Part shown: positions 18,074 through 26,181 of the stretch, in pieces
Numbering within the stretch: position 1 is the stretch's first letter
Layout of the letters: each line of letters begins with the position of its first letter
DNA from: an uncultured Bacteroidales bacterium
Lineage (GTDB): Bacteria > Bacteroidota > Bacteroidia > Bacteroidales > Muribaculaceae
Direction of reading: 5' to 3'
NCBI GenBank assembly: GCA_902793405.1
Contig: CADBDH010000012.1
Coordinates: 1-64,000 of the forward strand
Length of the DNA stretch: 64,000 nucleotides
The notes under the pieces: model-generated
Seen by the model: the letters and a program-made list of their open reading frames with translations, nothing else
What the model was told of the DNA's origin: nothing
Database searches by the model: none
Made by a program: the position numbers and the translations under genes

Positions 18074-18727
18074 ATGAAGAATTTAGATACTTTACTTGCC
18101 GAGAAACTGATGCGAATCAATGCCATCAAACTGCAGCCCGACAGTCCTTTTGCATGGGCCACAGGATGGCAGTCCCCCATCTATACCGACCTGAGAATGA
18201 CGCTGTCCTACCCCGAGGTGCGCAACCTCATCAAGGTGGAGATGGCGCGACTGATTATGGAAAACTTTGGTGACGCCGAGGTCATTGCCGGTATCGCCAC
18301 GGGCGCCATCGCCCACGGCGCATTGGTGGCCGACTCGCTGGCCATGCCCTTCGTGTATGTGCGCTCCACGCCCAAGGACCATGGTCTGGAGAACCTCATC
18401 GAGGGCGACATCAAGCCAGGACAGAAGGTGGTGCTCATCGAGGATCAGCTCTCGACAGGCAACAACTGCCTGAAGTGCCTGAACACCGTGCGCGATGCGG
18501 GCGGTATTGTTCAGGGCGTAGTGGTCATCTATGATTACCGGTTCTCGATGGCGGCAAAGGCGCTCAAGCGCGCCAAGCTTCCCATCATCACGCTCACCAA
18601 CTTTGAAACGATGCTCGACGTGGCCATCGACAACGGCACCATCACCCAAGCCGACGCCGACACGCTGCAGCAATGGCACAGCGACCCCGAGAACTGGACC
18701 CCTGCGGGCTTTGACGCTGTGGATTAG
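18074..18727 (+). CDS. pyrE: Orotate phosphoribosyltransferase
   Basis: Makes orotidine monophosphate from orotate and PRPP in pyrimidine synthesis. The ATG at 18074 (MKNLDTLLAEKLMRINAIKL) is preferred over the TTG at 18062. The type I phosphoribosyltransferase signature is present as 'KVVLIEDQLSTGNNC', and the substrate region as 'FAWATGWQSPIYTDLRM'. Length of 217 is normal. It is followed by a conserved SRPBCC gene. The stop codon adjoins a perfect 13-bp hairpin and TTTAGGG-like tail. Confidence 0.94.
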   Translation: MKNLDTLLAEKLMRINAIKLQPDSPFAWATGWQSPIYTDLRMTLSYPEVRNLIKVEMARLIMENFGDAEVIAGIATGAIAHGALVADSLAMPFVYVRSTPKDHGLENLIEGDIKPGQKVVLIEDQLSTGNNCLKCLNTVRDAGGIVQGVVVIYDYRFSMAAKALKRAKLPIITLTNFETMLDVAIDNGTITQADADTLQQWHSDPENWTPAGFDAVD

Positions 18728-18790
18728 TTCCTTTGAGCCCTGGGGCTCAAAGGAAGGGTCTAGGGTCTAGAGTTTAGGGTTTAGAGATAA
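18728..18790 (+). repeat. Stop-codon hairpin with TTTAGGG-like tail (pyrE end)
   Basis: Directly after the pyrE stop, TTCCTTTGAGCCC (18728-18740) and GGGCTCAAAGGAA (18743-18755) form a perfect 13-bp stem with a 2-base loop. Then come GTCTAGGG, TTTAGGG and TTTAGAG copies to about 18790. Confidence 0.65.
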
Positions 18791-18823
18791 TAGAAATTAT
18801 TAACTGTTCGATATATAACTGCA

Positions 18824-19267
18824 ATGGAAACGTTCAAGAGTTCTCCCCATGTCATCGCTTGCGATGCCGCGACAATTTACAGCAAACTGACCAATCCCTC
18901 GCTCATCAAGCAGCAGATCGAGGCCCATGCCGACCACATTGACGAGCAGGCACGCCAGCATCTGGACACAGTGAAATTCAGCGAGGACTCGATTTCCATC
19001 CAGTCGCCCATGGGCGAGGTGTCCCTGTCGCTGGACCACGAGAACAGCATCGAGGGCCAACGTGTCGTTTATACCGCATCGTCGTCGCCCGTGCCCATCA
19101 ACATGGTCGTTAACCTGGAAAGGCAACCCGACGACACGACGATGAGCACAGCCGAGCTGCAGCTCAACCTGCCGTTCTTCCTGCGCAAGATGGTCGAGGG
19201 GCAGTTACAGGAGGGTGCCGAGCGATTCGGTGAACTCCTGGCTCGCATCCCCTTCGAGAAATTGTAA
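18824..19267 (+). CDS. SRPBCC-fold protein, conserved after pyrE
   Basis: A 147-residue cytoplasmic protein starting METFKSSPHVIACDAATIYS. Its size, N-terminal 'F-S-P-x-V' strand and helix, and C-terminal amphipathic helix fit the SRPBCC/START-like ligand-binding fold seen next to pyrE in Bacteroidales. No catalytic motif is visible, and ligand and role are unknown. It lies 96 bases after pyrE, across the hairpin-tail element, and has its own terminator. Confidence 0.75.
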   Translation: METFKSSPHVIACDAATIYSKLTNPSLIKQQIEAHADHIDEQARQHLDTVKFSEDSISIQSPMGEVSLSLDHENSIEGQRVVYTASSSPVPINMVVNLERQPDDTTMSTAELQLNLPFFLRKMVEGQLQEGAERFGELLARIPFEKL

Positions 19268-19338
19268 CCCACTAGACATTCAAACAACATAGACAACAAC
19301 AGGCAACATTAACAACCTGATTGTTATAACACTAATGC

Positions 19339-19370
19339 CCCCTTTGCCGTAAAAAAGCAGAGGGGTTTTT
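19339..19370 (+). terminator. Terminator after the SRPBCC gene
   Basis: CCCCTTTGC and GCAGAGGGG pair with one mismatch and are followed by five Ts. Confidence 0.7.
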
Positions 19371-19402
19371 CGTTAAATATTTATAATGTGGAGAGCAATT
19401 GC

Positions 19403-19432
19403 TTGTTGTGGCGATGGATTATATTATCTTTG
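19403..19432 (+). promoter_or_regulatory. Promoter of GHL10 gene (TTG / TATCTTTG)
   Basis: TTG at 19403 and TATCTTTG at 19425-19432 are 19 bases apart, close to the Bacteroidota consensus, 45 bases before the gene. Confidence 0.6.
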
Positions 19433-19477
19433 TAAATTCAAAACATTTTTTAAGGATTAACCACAAATATTTAGGAT

Positions 19478-22027
19478 ATGAAACGAATAATTACTGCTTT
19501 TGCATTAGTCATAGTCATGGTTACCCAGGCTTGGGGCTATGGCATTCCCAAGCGTGAATTCCGCTCGGCTTGGATTGCCACGGTGTGGTGCCTGGACTGG
19601 CCCACACAGGGCGCCGGTGCCACCCGCCAGATGCAGGAGATGGACCGCCTGCTCGACTCGTTGCAGGTCAACAACTTCAATGCGGTGAATTTCCAGGTGC
19701 GCTCGATGTGTGACGCGATGTACCAGTCGAGCATCGAGCCGTGGTCGAGCTACCTGACGGGACGCCGCGGGCAGGATCCGGGGTTTGACCCGCTGCAGTA
19801 TGTGGTGGAGGGCTGCCACAAGCGAGGCATGGAGTGCCACGCCTGGGTGAATCCCTACCGCTGGAGCACGGGCACCGACTGGAACACCCCCTATGACCAG
19901 GAGCTCAAGAATGACGGCTGGCTGTTGAGCTATGGCGCGACCGTGATTCTAGACCCGGGACAGCAGCGCACGATTGACCGCATTGTTGCGGTGTGCAAAG
20001 ATATCATCACCCACTATGACGTGGACGGCATCCTGTATGACGACTACTTCTATCCCAGCGGCATTCCCACCGATGCCAGCGCCGAAGACTACGACGAGTG
20101 GCAGGCATCGGGCACTTCATTGTCATTTGGCGACTGGCGCCGCGACAACGTCAACCGCATGGTGCAAGCCGTGTATGACATGATTCAGGAGACACGTCCC
20201 GAGGTGCGCTACGGCATCTCTCCCGCCAGTGTGGCAGCATCGAGTTCGGCTGTGGCCGGCAAGCATGGCGTGGAGCCGTGTCCCACGGGCAGCGACTGGC
20301 AGTATAACGGCATCTTCAGCGACCCGCTGGCGTGGCTCGAAGCACAGAGCATCGACTACATCTCGCCACAGGTGTATTGGCCCTTTGGCCACAGCACCAA
20401 CGACTACGGCCTGATTACCGGGTGGTGGGGCAAGATTGCTGCCCACTTTGGCCGCCAGGTCTATATATCATCATCGATTTCGGGTTTGACGGGGTCCTCG
20501 ACCGCCGTGCAGTACAAGGAATATGCCGACGAAGTGGAATTTAACCGCACCAGCTCGGTCGACGGCAACCCTGGCGCCATCTTCTACTCGTGCAAATACC
20601 TGTATGCCCTGAGCAGCAACCCGCTGGGGCATTACCTCAAGAATACCGTGTTCACGCGTCCCGCCCTTCCGCCAGTGATGCCGTGGAAAGAAGGCTACAA
20701 CCCAGGCGAGGTGCAGAACCTGGAGCGGGTGAGCAACACGCTGCAGTGGGACGGCTATGAGAACGTGCGCTATACTGTCTATGCCTTCCCCATCACGATG
20801 AACACGACCACCTTCGCGGGCCAGATCGACTACCTGCTGGGCATGACCTATGAGCCGTCGTTTGAGATTCCCGAGCCCTATCGCCAGGGCTACCAGTATG
20901 CCGTTTGTGTGCTGGACCGCGTGGGCAACGAGTGGTTGCCCGCCTTCCTGAGCGTGGAGCTCGACCAGCTCGACAATCCAGTGCTCATCACGCCCGCCGA
21001 CGGAGCCACAGTCGATGCCCCGTTCAAGTTCACGTGGCACCAGGTGGAGGGTGCAACCAACTATATCGTGGAACTGGCAGCGACGCCCGAGTTCAGCAAC
21101 ATACTGGAGCGCATAACGGTCACTGACACGGCCGTGAGCGTACTGGACTTCGACAAACTCACCCACAGCAAGCAGCAGTACTGGCGCGTGCAGTCGTGTG
21201 CCGACAGCTGCTACAGCGGCGTGAGCGAGGTGCGCTGCTTCACTCCCATGCTGCTCACCATCCTCTCGCCTGCCGACGGCAGCGAGGACCTTGACGTTCC
21301 CGTCACCGTGACGTGGTACACCTGTGGCAGCAGCGAGGCGGCTACTATCGAGGTAGCCAGCGATGACGCGTTCTCCCACATCATCTATACCGGCTCATCG
21401 GCCACCGGCTCGGCCATCGTTCCCGACGAACTGCTGGAGCCCGGCAACACCTATTTTGCCCGCGTTACACTCACCACCGGTGGCGAAACGATGACCAGCG
21501 ATGTGGTGCGGTTCTCGGTCGCCCATGCGGCAGCCCGTTTTGCCGTTCCCGTCGATGGCGGCAGCCTGTTCAGTGACGAGCACATCACGCTCAAGCCGCA
21601 GTCGTGGGCCACTTCCTATGTGATCGAGGTGTCGAGCAAAGAGGGCACCTGGGGACGTTCGCGCTTTATCGAGACGCTGAAAAACGGCCGTTACGAGACC
21701 ACGTTGCCCGCTGGGGAAATCAAGGTGGACGGCAATTACATGGTTGACGGAAACACCTATTATGCGCGTTGCAAGACGACCTACCAGGACTTTGACGGCA
21801 ACAGCCACACCACGGCCTATGGTCCCGTCATCTCGTTTGTATATAATGTGCCAGCGACCCCCAATGGCGACGTGAACGGCGATGGCGAGGTCAATATTGC
21901 CGACGTCAACGCTGTCATCAACATGATCCTGAGCGGCACACTTGAGGCTACCGGTGACATCAACGGCGACAGCGAGGTCAACATTGCCGACGTCAATGCC
22001 ATCATCAACATCATCCTCAACGCATAG
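19478..22027 (+). CDS. Exported glycoside-hydrolase-like (GHL10/DUF187) protein with C-terminal dockerin
   Basis: The 849-residue protein opens with a signal peptide (about residues 1-20) and a GHL10 (YngK-type) TIM-barrel domain: 'FRSAWIATVWCLDWPTQGAG', 'NFQVRSMCDAMY', 'HAWVNPYRW', 'DVDGILYDDYFYPSG', 'YISPQVYWPFG'. Fibronectin-like strands fill residues ~430-770. It ends in two dockerin loops ('GDVNGDGEVNIADVNAVINM' and 'GDINGDSEVNIADVNAIINI'). The family acts on polysaccharide or peptidoglycan-related glycans, but the substrate is not settled. It has its own promoter. Confidence 0.88.
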   Translation: MKRIITAFALVIVMVTQAWGYGIPKREFRSAWIATVWCLDWPTQGAGATRQMQEMDRLLDSLQVNNFNAVNFQVRSMCDAMYQSSIEPWSSYLTGRRGQDPGFDPLQYVVEGCHKRGMECHAWVNPYRWSTGTDWNTPYDQELKNDGWLLSYGATVILDPGQQRTIDRIVAVCKDIITHYDVDGILYDDYFYPSGIPTDASAEDYDEWQASGTSLSFGDWRRDNVNRMVQAVYDMIQETRPEVRYGISPASVAASSSAVAGKHGVEPCPTGSDWQYNGIFSDPLAWLEAQSIDYISPQVYWPFGHSTNDYGLITGWWGKIAAHFGRQVYISSSISGLTGSSTAVQYKEYADEVEFNRTSSVDGNPGAIFYSCKYLYALSSNPLGHYLKNTVFTRPALPPVMPWKEGYNPGEVQNLERVSNTLQWDGYENVRYTVYAFPITMNTTTFAGQIDYLLGMTYEPSFEIPEPYRQGYQYAVCVLDRVGNEWLPAFLSVELDQLDNPVLITPADGATVDAPFKFTWHQVEGATNYIVELAATPEFSNILERITVTDTAVSVLDFDKLTHSKQQYWRVQSCADSCYSGVSEVRCFTPMLLTILSPADGSEDLDVPVTVTWYTCGSSEAATIEVASDDAFSHIIYTGSSATGSAIVPDELLEPGNTYFARVTLTTGGETMTSDVVRFSVAHAAARFAVPVDGGSLFSDEHITLKPQSWATSYVIEVSSKEGTWGRSRFIETLKNGRYETTLPAGEIKVDGNYMVDGNTYYARCKTTYQDFDGNSHTTAYGPVISFVYNVPATPNGDVNGDGEVNIADVNAVINMILSGTLEATGDINGDSEVNIADVNAIINIILNA

Positions 22028-22043
22028 CCACTCGCGCACTTGG

Positions 22044-22110
22044 CCCCACGCCAAGGCGCCTAGTATTTAAGGTCTACGAATTATACGAATTAAGCTAATT
22101 GGCATCCGCT
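22044..22110. repeat. CGCTAAG-like / ACGAATTA / GCATCCGC composite
   Basis: Downstream of the GHL10 gene the order is 'ccccacgccaaggcgc', then 'ggtctacgaattatacgaat', then 'ggcatccgct'. The same three modules in the same order occur at 30629-30700 and 31600-31670. Confidence 0.55.
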
Positions 22111-22202
22111 TTCCAGGAGTTCAGTCACGAAGATTTCAAACAACACAAACAAAATTTGGAGTAAACAACTAGAACAACTTTTATCTTCAATAAAACTTTA
22201 GT

Positions 22203-22263
22203 TAAACGCTGATTGCGCTGATTTTCACGGATTAATTCGTTCAATCAGCGCAATCGGCGTTTA
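22203..22263. repeat. ATCAGCG-word inverted repeat
   Basis: Arms of 21 bases (22203-22223 and 22243-22263) pair with a single mismatch; both are built of stuttered CGCTGATT words. It lies between the GHL10 gene and the phage-like cassette. The related direct form is at 115-178. Confidence 0.65.
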
Positions 22264-22310
22264 GTTTTTAAAGGCTTGTGCTTTTTGACATGGTGCGAGC
22301 CCTTTGGGTG

Positions 22311-22325
22311 GTTGTAATTTTGCAG
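22311..22325 (+). repeat. 15-bp direct repeat, left copy, containing TAATTTTG
   Basis: GTTGTAATTTTGCAG is identical to 26446-26460 on the far side of the phage-like cassette, and both are followed by TCGAT-AAA-like sequence. The core TAATTTTG (22315-22322) fits the -7 promoter consensus, 48 bases before the portal-like gene. Confidence 0.55.
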
Positions 22326-22336
22326 CGTCGATAAAG

Positions 22337-22369
22337 ACTAACAACTAGCAACTAAAAACTAACAACACC
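22337..22369 (+). repeat. A-rich leader 1 (before portal-like gene)
   Basis: An untranslated stretch starting ACTAACAACTA and made of AACTAAAAACT words ends at the portal-like ATG. Matching leaders precede the next two genes at 23830 and 24328. Confidence 0.6.
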
Positions 22370-23776
22370 ATGAACAACGAGAGACACACAAGGGTGCTGC
22401 ACGCGGCCTACCGGGCGTGGATGAACGCAGCAGGACTGCGGCAGGCTCGGCTGAGGAACAAGCGGTTTACCTACGGCGACCAATGGGGCGACCTGGTGCG
22501 CGACCACGAGGGCCGAATGATGACCGAGGGCGAGCTGCTGGCCAGCCAGGGCTGCGAGAGCATCACCAACAACATGATCAGGCAACTGGTCAAGACCATT
22601 ATTGGCCGCTTCCGCAGCCAGTACATCAAGGCCGAGGGCGATGACAACGCGACGCTTGCCCTGGCCAAGAGGAACAACGAACTGGACGAACTCGACAGCC
22701 GTGCGCTGGAGGAATTCCTCATCTCGGGCTGCTGCATCCAGCGCGTCGAGAACTGGCACGAGCCCGGCGAGGACGAGCGCGTGCGGGTCGAGAACGTGAA
22801 CGTCAACAAGGTGTTTGCGGCCACGATGAACGATACCCGTGCCTGGGACTGCGAACTCATCGGGCAGCTGCATGACCTAAACATCGCCCAACTGCTGCGC
22901 CGCGTGGCCGGCAACAATCCGCGCAAGGCGGCATGGGTGCGACGCCTCTATACCGACGGCGCCGAGAGCCGCCAGGCCGACTTCACGACACGCCTGGGTG
23001 CCGACTCCCAGTTGGGCACCGACTTCTGGCACGCTCCCGACGGCAAGTGCCGCGCCATTGAGGTGTGGACGCTGGAGAGCCGCGAGGTGGTCGTCTGCCA
23101 CAACCGTCGCGAGGGCTCGCTCACAGTGGAGGCGGCAAGCGGCAGCCATCGCATGAAAAACCGCCCCGACGTCACCACCCGCTGGGACATCGCCACTGTG
23201 TGGCACTGCCGCTGGTTCAGCCCAATGGGCGACCTGCTGGCCGAGTACGACTCGCCGTGGCCTCACGGCAGCCATCCCTTTGCCATCAAACTCTATCCAC
23301 TCATCGACGGCGAAGTGCATGCCGTAGTCGAGGACATCATCGACACGCAAAAGCACGTCAACCGCATGATTTCGCTGCTCGACCAGGTGATGCGCAGCAG
23401 CGCCAAGGGAGTGCTCCTGTTCCCCGAGACCGCCCTGCCCGACGGCTGGACGTGGGAGGACGCGCGCCGCTGCTGGTCCAGTGCCAACGGCCTGCTGCCC
23501 TACAACCCACGCTACAGTGACGCCAAGCCCGAGCAGATCAACTCCAACGGCGGCAACTCCAACGCGTTTCAGATGATAGAGCTGCAAATGAAGATGTTTG
23601 AGGAAATCAGCGGCGTGAGCGGCGCCCTGCAAGGCAAAGCGCCCACCGTGAACAGCGCCAACATCTACCAGCAGCAAAGCGAAAACGCCAACATCGCACT
23701 GAGCGACGTGTATGACACGTTCGAGGCTTTTCGCCGCCAGCGCGACCGCAAGATAACAAGAACAGTGAACAGTTAA
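22370..23776 (+). CDS. Phage portal-like protein, probably C-terminally truncated
   Basis: The 468-residue protein resembles P22-type portal proteins: a DNA-packaging ring subunit in tailed phages. Supporting segments are 'RFTYGDQWGDLV', 'SITNNMIRQLVKTIIGRFR', 'HPFAIKLYPLIDGEVHAVVE', 'DTQKHVNRMISLLDQV' and 'ISGVSGALQGKAP...ANIYQQQSENA'. P22-type portals are usually longer, and here the last codons and stop (ITRTVNS then TAA at 23774) lie inside a GTGAACAG/GTGAATAG stutter repeat, so the natural C-terminus seems lost. The next genes are scaffold-like and capsid-like. No terminase gene is nearby. Confidence 0.75.
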   Translation: MNNERHTRVLHAAYRAWMNAAGLRQARLRNKRFTYGDQWGDLVRDHEGRMMTEGELLASQGCESITNNMIRQLVKTIIGRFRSQYIKAEGDDNATLALAKRNNELDELDSRALEEFLISGCCIQRVENWHEPGEDERVRVENVNVNKVFAATMNDTRAWDCELIGQLHDLNIAQLLRRVAGNNPRKAAWVRRLYTDGAESRQADFTTRLGADSQLGTDFWHAPDGKCRAIEVWTLESREVVVCHNRREGSLTVEAASGSHRMKNRPDVTTRWDIATVWHCRWFSPMGDLLAEYDSPWPHGSHPFAIKLYPLIDGEVHAVVEDIIDTQKHVNRMISLLDQVMRSSAKGVLLFPETALPDGWTWEDARRCWSSANGLLPYNPRYSDAKPEQINSNGGNSNAFQMIELQMKMFEEISGVSGALQGKAPTVNSANIYQQQSENANIALSDVYDTFEAFRRQRDRKITRTVNS

Positions 23777-23821
23777 CAGTTAATAGTGAATAGTGAATAG
23801 TGAATAGTGAACAGTTAACAG
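23765..23821 (+). repeat. GTGAATAG stutter repeat at the portal 3' end
   Basis: About seven 7-9-base copies of GTGAATAG / GTTAACAG in tandem. The portal-like ORF terminates within it at 23774-23776. Confidence 0.75.
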
Positions 23822-23829
23822 GCCTGATA

Positions 23830-23876
23830 CTAACAACTAAAAACTTAAAACTTAAAAACTTAAAACTTAAACTAAC
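23830..23876 (+). repeat. A-rich leader 2 (before scaffold-like gene)
   Basis: Starts CTAACAACTAAAAACTT and continues with AAACTT words up to the ATG at 23877. It is near-identical to the leader at 24328-24382. Confidence 0.65.
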
Positions 23877-24275
23877 ATGAATGAGAATCTAGAACAGCAA
23901 CTGGCGGCAAAGGCCGCCGCAGTGACACCACCGCCTTTTCGCCAGCATGAAGAGGCCATCCAGAGCCAGGAGCCGGCCGCCTCCCCCACCCTTACTGACC
24001 GTGCCAAGGAGATGGGGCTGGACGAGGGCACCACCCAACGGCTCGTCCAACTCACCGAGGGCATCGGCCCCGAAGGCCTGAGCGACGACCTGCTCACGAC
24101 CCTGGCCCGTGGCATCACCCATGACGAGGACGTGCAAAACGCCGACGCGACAGGCTACCTGCGCGGACGCAACGAGAAGATCGAAGCCGTCCTGCATCCC
24201 CAACCTCAAGACGAGGATGAAGCTCAAGCCACTCCCGTCTTTCCCCGCTACTGCCGCCGCAGCATCTGGGACTGA
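23877..24275 (+). CDS. Scaffold-like hypothetical protein of the phage-like cassette
   Basis: A 132-residue, Glu/Gln/Pro/Ala-rich acidic protein with predicted helix and no signal peptide. It sits between portal-like and capsid-like genes, where tailed phages encode a scaffold or head-maturation protease. Composition and position suggest scaffold; there is no protease motif. I recognise no family from sequence alone. The C-terminus (FPRYCRRSIWD) is oddly basic and may be non-native, as it runs close to more stutter sequence at 24276-24305. Confidence 0.55.
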   Translation: MNENLEQQLAAKAAAVTPPPFRQHEEAIQSQEPAASPTLTDRAKEMGLDEGTTQRLVQLTEGIGPEGLSDDLLTTLARGITHDEDVQNADATGYLRGRNEKIEAVLHPQPQDEDEAQATPVFPRYCRRSIWD

Positions 24276-24327
24276 ATTAAAAATGAGGAATTAGAAGTGA
24301 GGAGTCCTTCCAAGCGATAGCATCTGC

Positions 24328-24382
24328 ACTAACAACTAAAAACTTAAAACTAAAAACTTAAAACTTAACAACTCAACCAACC
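24328..24382 (+). repeat. A-rich leader 3 (before capsid-like gene)
   Basis: Begins ACTAACAACTAAAAACTT and runs through AAACTT words to the ATG at 24383. Confidence 0.65.
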
Positions 24383-25786
24383 ATGAAAACCAGTAATTTT
24401 ATCAAGACCTTGCGCTGGATGCGCAACCACAAGAAGTTAATCATCTTTGTCATCACCATGATTCTGATTGCCATTCTGGCATCGTGTGTGGGTGACGGAT
24501 CGGGCGCCACGCTCGCCGTGGGCATGCTCATCGCGGGCACCGACGGAGGCAAGCACGTCATTGACGGTCCCTTGACCACCGACCTGACCCATGAAGGCTC
24601 GCCCGACCTGTTGCTCAACGAGATTGACCAGCAGATTGTCAAGATCCGTCCGATGTCCACGCCCATCGACCAGATTTCGCGCTACGCCGGCAGCAAGCAC
24701 AGCGGCAGCATGGTCGTTGACTACTACAGCGTGGACACCAAGCCCACCACGGCCAAACTCATCGAGGATGTTGAGCCCGTGAGCGAGCAGAGCGGTGACG
24801 GCTCGTCGCCCACGACGGTCATCAAGACCAACAACAACGACATCTTTGACCCCACCGACACCATCCTGGTGCAGAACACGTCGGGCTACAATCCCGATGG
24901 CAGCGAGAGCGGCCAGGACCTCATGCTCTACGTTTTGAGCCGTGACACCAACGGCGTGACCGTCATGGCCGTGAACGGGTCCAACGTGGGAGGCGTGAGC
25001 AACTGCATTCCCGAAATCAGCGTCGGCTCGACCCTGGTGCGCATGGGACGCGCCGCCAGCGAACTCGACGTGCAGTCGCCTCAGTTCGAGTCGCTGCCCA
25101 CCAAGAACCGCAACCTGTGCCAGATCTTCAAGATGCAGGTCGAGCAGTCCACCCTGCAACGCCTGGCCAACAAGGAAGTGGGCTGGACGATGAGCGACCA
25201 GGAAGAGGCCGCCGTCTATGACATGCGACTGGGCATGGAGAAGTCGTTCCTCTTTGGCGTAGCGCGCCAGCTGTGGGACAACAGCAAGAAGGAGTATGTC
25301 TATTTCACCGGCGGCATCTGGAACCAGGCAGGTAAGGATCACTACCTGGAGTCGGCCGACGAGACGGGCGCGCTCGACATGGTGGAACTGATGCGCCAGG
25401 CCTTCACCGGCAACGCGGGCAGCAAGCGCAAGATCTTGATTGGCGGCAGCGAACTCATCAGCCGCATCAGCAAGCAGGACTACACCCGCGTCATCACCGC
25501 CGGGCAGCACGTGAGCAAGTGGGGCATCGACTTCACCGAGCTGCGCAGCAAGTTTGGCTGTCTGTACCTGCTGTTGAGCGAGGTGTTTGACGAGGTGGGC
25601 ATGAGCGGCAGCGGCATCGTCATCGACCCCGAGTATATCCAGAAGTACACCCACATCCCCTTCAGCACCGAGCAGCTCAACCTCAAGAAGAGCGGTGTGC
25701 GCAACGTGGATGCGCTGGTGATGACCGAGGCCTCGTGTCTGGTGCTGCGCTACCCCAAGGCTCACATGCGCATCCACACGGTATGA
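24383..25786 (+). CDS. Phage major-capsid-like protein (DUF5309/SU10-type) with a lipoprotein-like N-terminus
   Basis: The 467-residue protein has the body of a DUF5309/SU10-type HK97-fold capsid subunit: 'LLLNEIDQQIVKIRPMSTPI', 'GSMVVDYYSVDTKPT', 'FKMQVEQSTLQRLANKEVGW', 'YDMRLGMEKSFLFGVARQ', 'YFTGGIWNQAGKDH'. Residues 1-35 are unlike a capsid: basic 'MRNHKK', a ~15-residue hydrophobic helix and 'ILASC', which fits a lipobox with Cys35. A start at Met13 (24419) would give an ideal 23-residue lipoprotein signal. The M15 gene overlaps its stop by four bases. Family assignment is from recalled similarity and should be checked. Confidence 0.7.
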   Translation: MKTSNFIKTLRWMRNHKKLIIFVITMILIAILASCVGDGSGATLAVGMLIAGTDGGKHVIDGPLTTDLTHEGSPDLLLNEIDQQIVKIRPMSTPIDQISRYAGSKHSGSMVVDYYSVDTKPTTAKLIEDVEPVSEQSGDGSSPTTVIKTNNNDIFDPTDTILVQNTSGYNPDGSESGQDLMLYVLSRDTNGVTVMAVNGSNVGGVSNCIPEISVGSTLVRMGRAASELDVQSPQFESLPTKNRNLCQIFKMQVEQSTLQRLANKEVGWTMSDQEEAAVYDMRLGMEKSFLFGVARQLWDNSKKEYVYFTGGIWNQAGKDHYLESADETGALDMVELMRQAFTGNAGSKRKILIGGSELISRISKQDYTRVITAGQHVSKWGIDFTELRSKFGCLYLLLSEVFDEVGMSGSGIVIDPEYIQKYTHIPFSTEQLNLKKSGVRNVDALVMTEASCLVLRYPKAHMRIHTV

Positions 25787-26181
25787 AGCACTTCACCATC
25801 GCAGAGCTGACGCGCTCGACCACCGCGCGCATCATGGGCATCGACAACACGCCACCGGCCAGTGCCGTCAGGGCGCTCCACCAACTGGTCGATAAGGTGC
25901 TCGACCCGCTGCGCGAGGCGTGGGGTGGTCCCATCAGGGTCAACAGCGGCTACCGCTGCCCCGAGCTGAACCGCATCGTGGGAGGGACACCCACGAGCCA
26001 GCACCAGCGCGGCGAGGCCGCCGACATCACCGTGGGCTCAAGGGCTGCCAACCGCCGCCTCCTGGCCCTGATCAAGCGCCTTGACCTGCCCGTTGACCAG
26101 TGCATCGACGAGAAAGGCTGCCGCTGGATCCACGTGAGTCACCGCGCGGGCCGCAACCGCCGCCTGTATATGAAATTTTAG
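25783..26181 (+). CDS. M15-family peptidase (D-Ala-D-Ala carboxypeptidase/endolysin-like)
   Basis: A 132-residue zinc peptidase that would cleave peptidoglycan stem peptides. Zinc ligands are His74 and Asp81 in 'SQHQRGEAADI' and His117 in 'WIHVSH'; 'INSGYRCP'-like 'VNSGYRCPELN' is the family N-terminal motif. I take the ATG at 25783, which overlaps the capsid-like stop as ATGA, so translation is likely coupled. There is no signal peptide, as in phage endolysins or cassettes exported by other means. The last codons and stop lie in a perfect palindrome. Confidence 0.85.
   Translation: MKHFTIAELTRSTTARIMGIDNTPPASAVRALHQLVDKVLDPLREAWGGPIRVNSGYRCPELNRIVGGTPTSQHQRGEAADITVGSRAANRRLLALIKRLDLPVDQCIDEKGCRWIHVSHRAGRNRRLYMKF

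Noticed and set aside
24437-25777. 446-residue minus-strand frame opposite the capsid-like gene
   Set aside because: His/Ala/Val-rich composition typical of an antisense frame; the plus-strand protein is coherent and leader-preceded.
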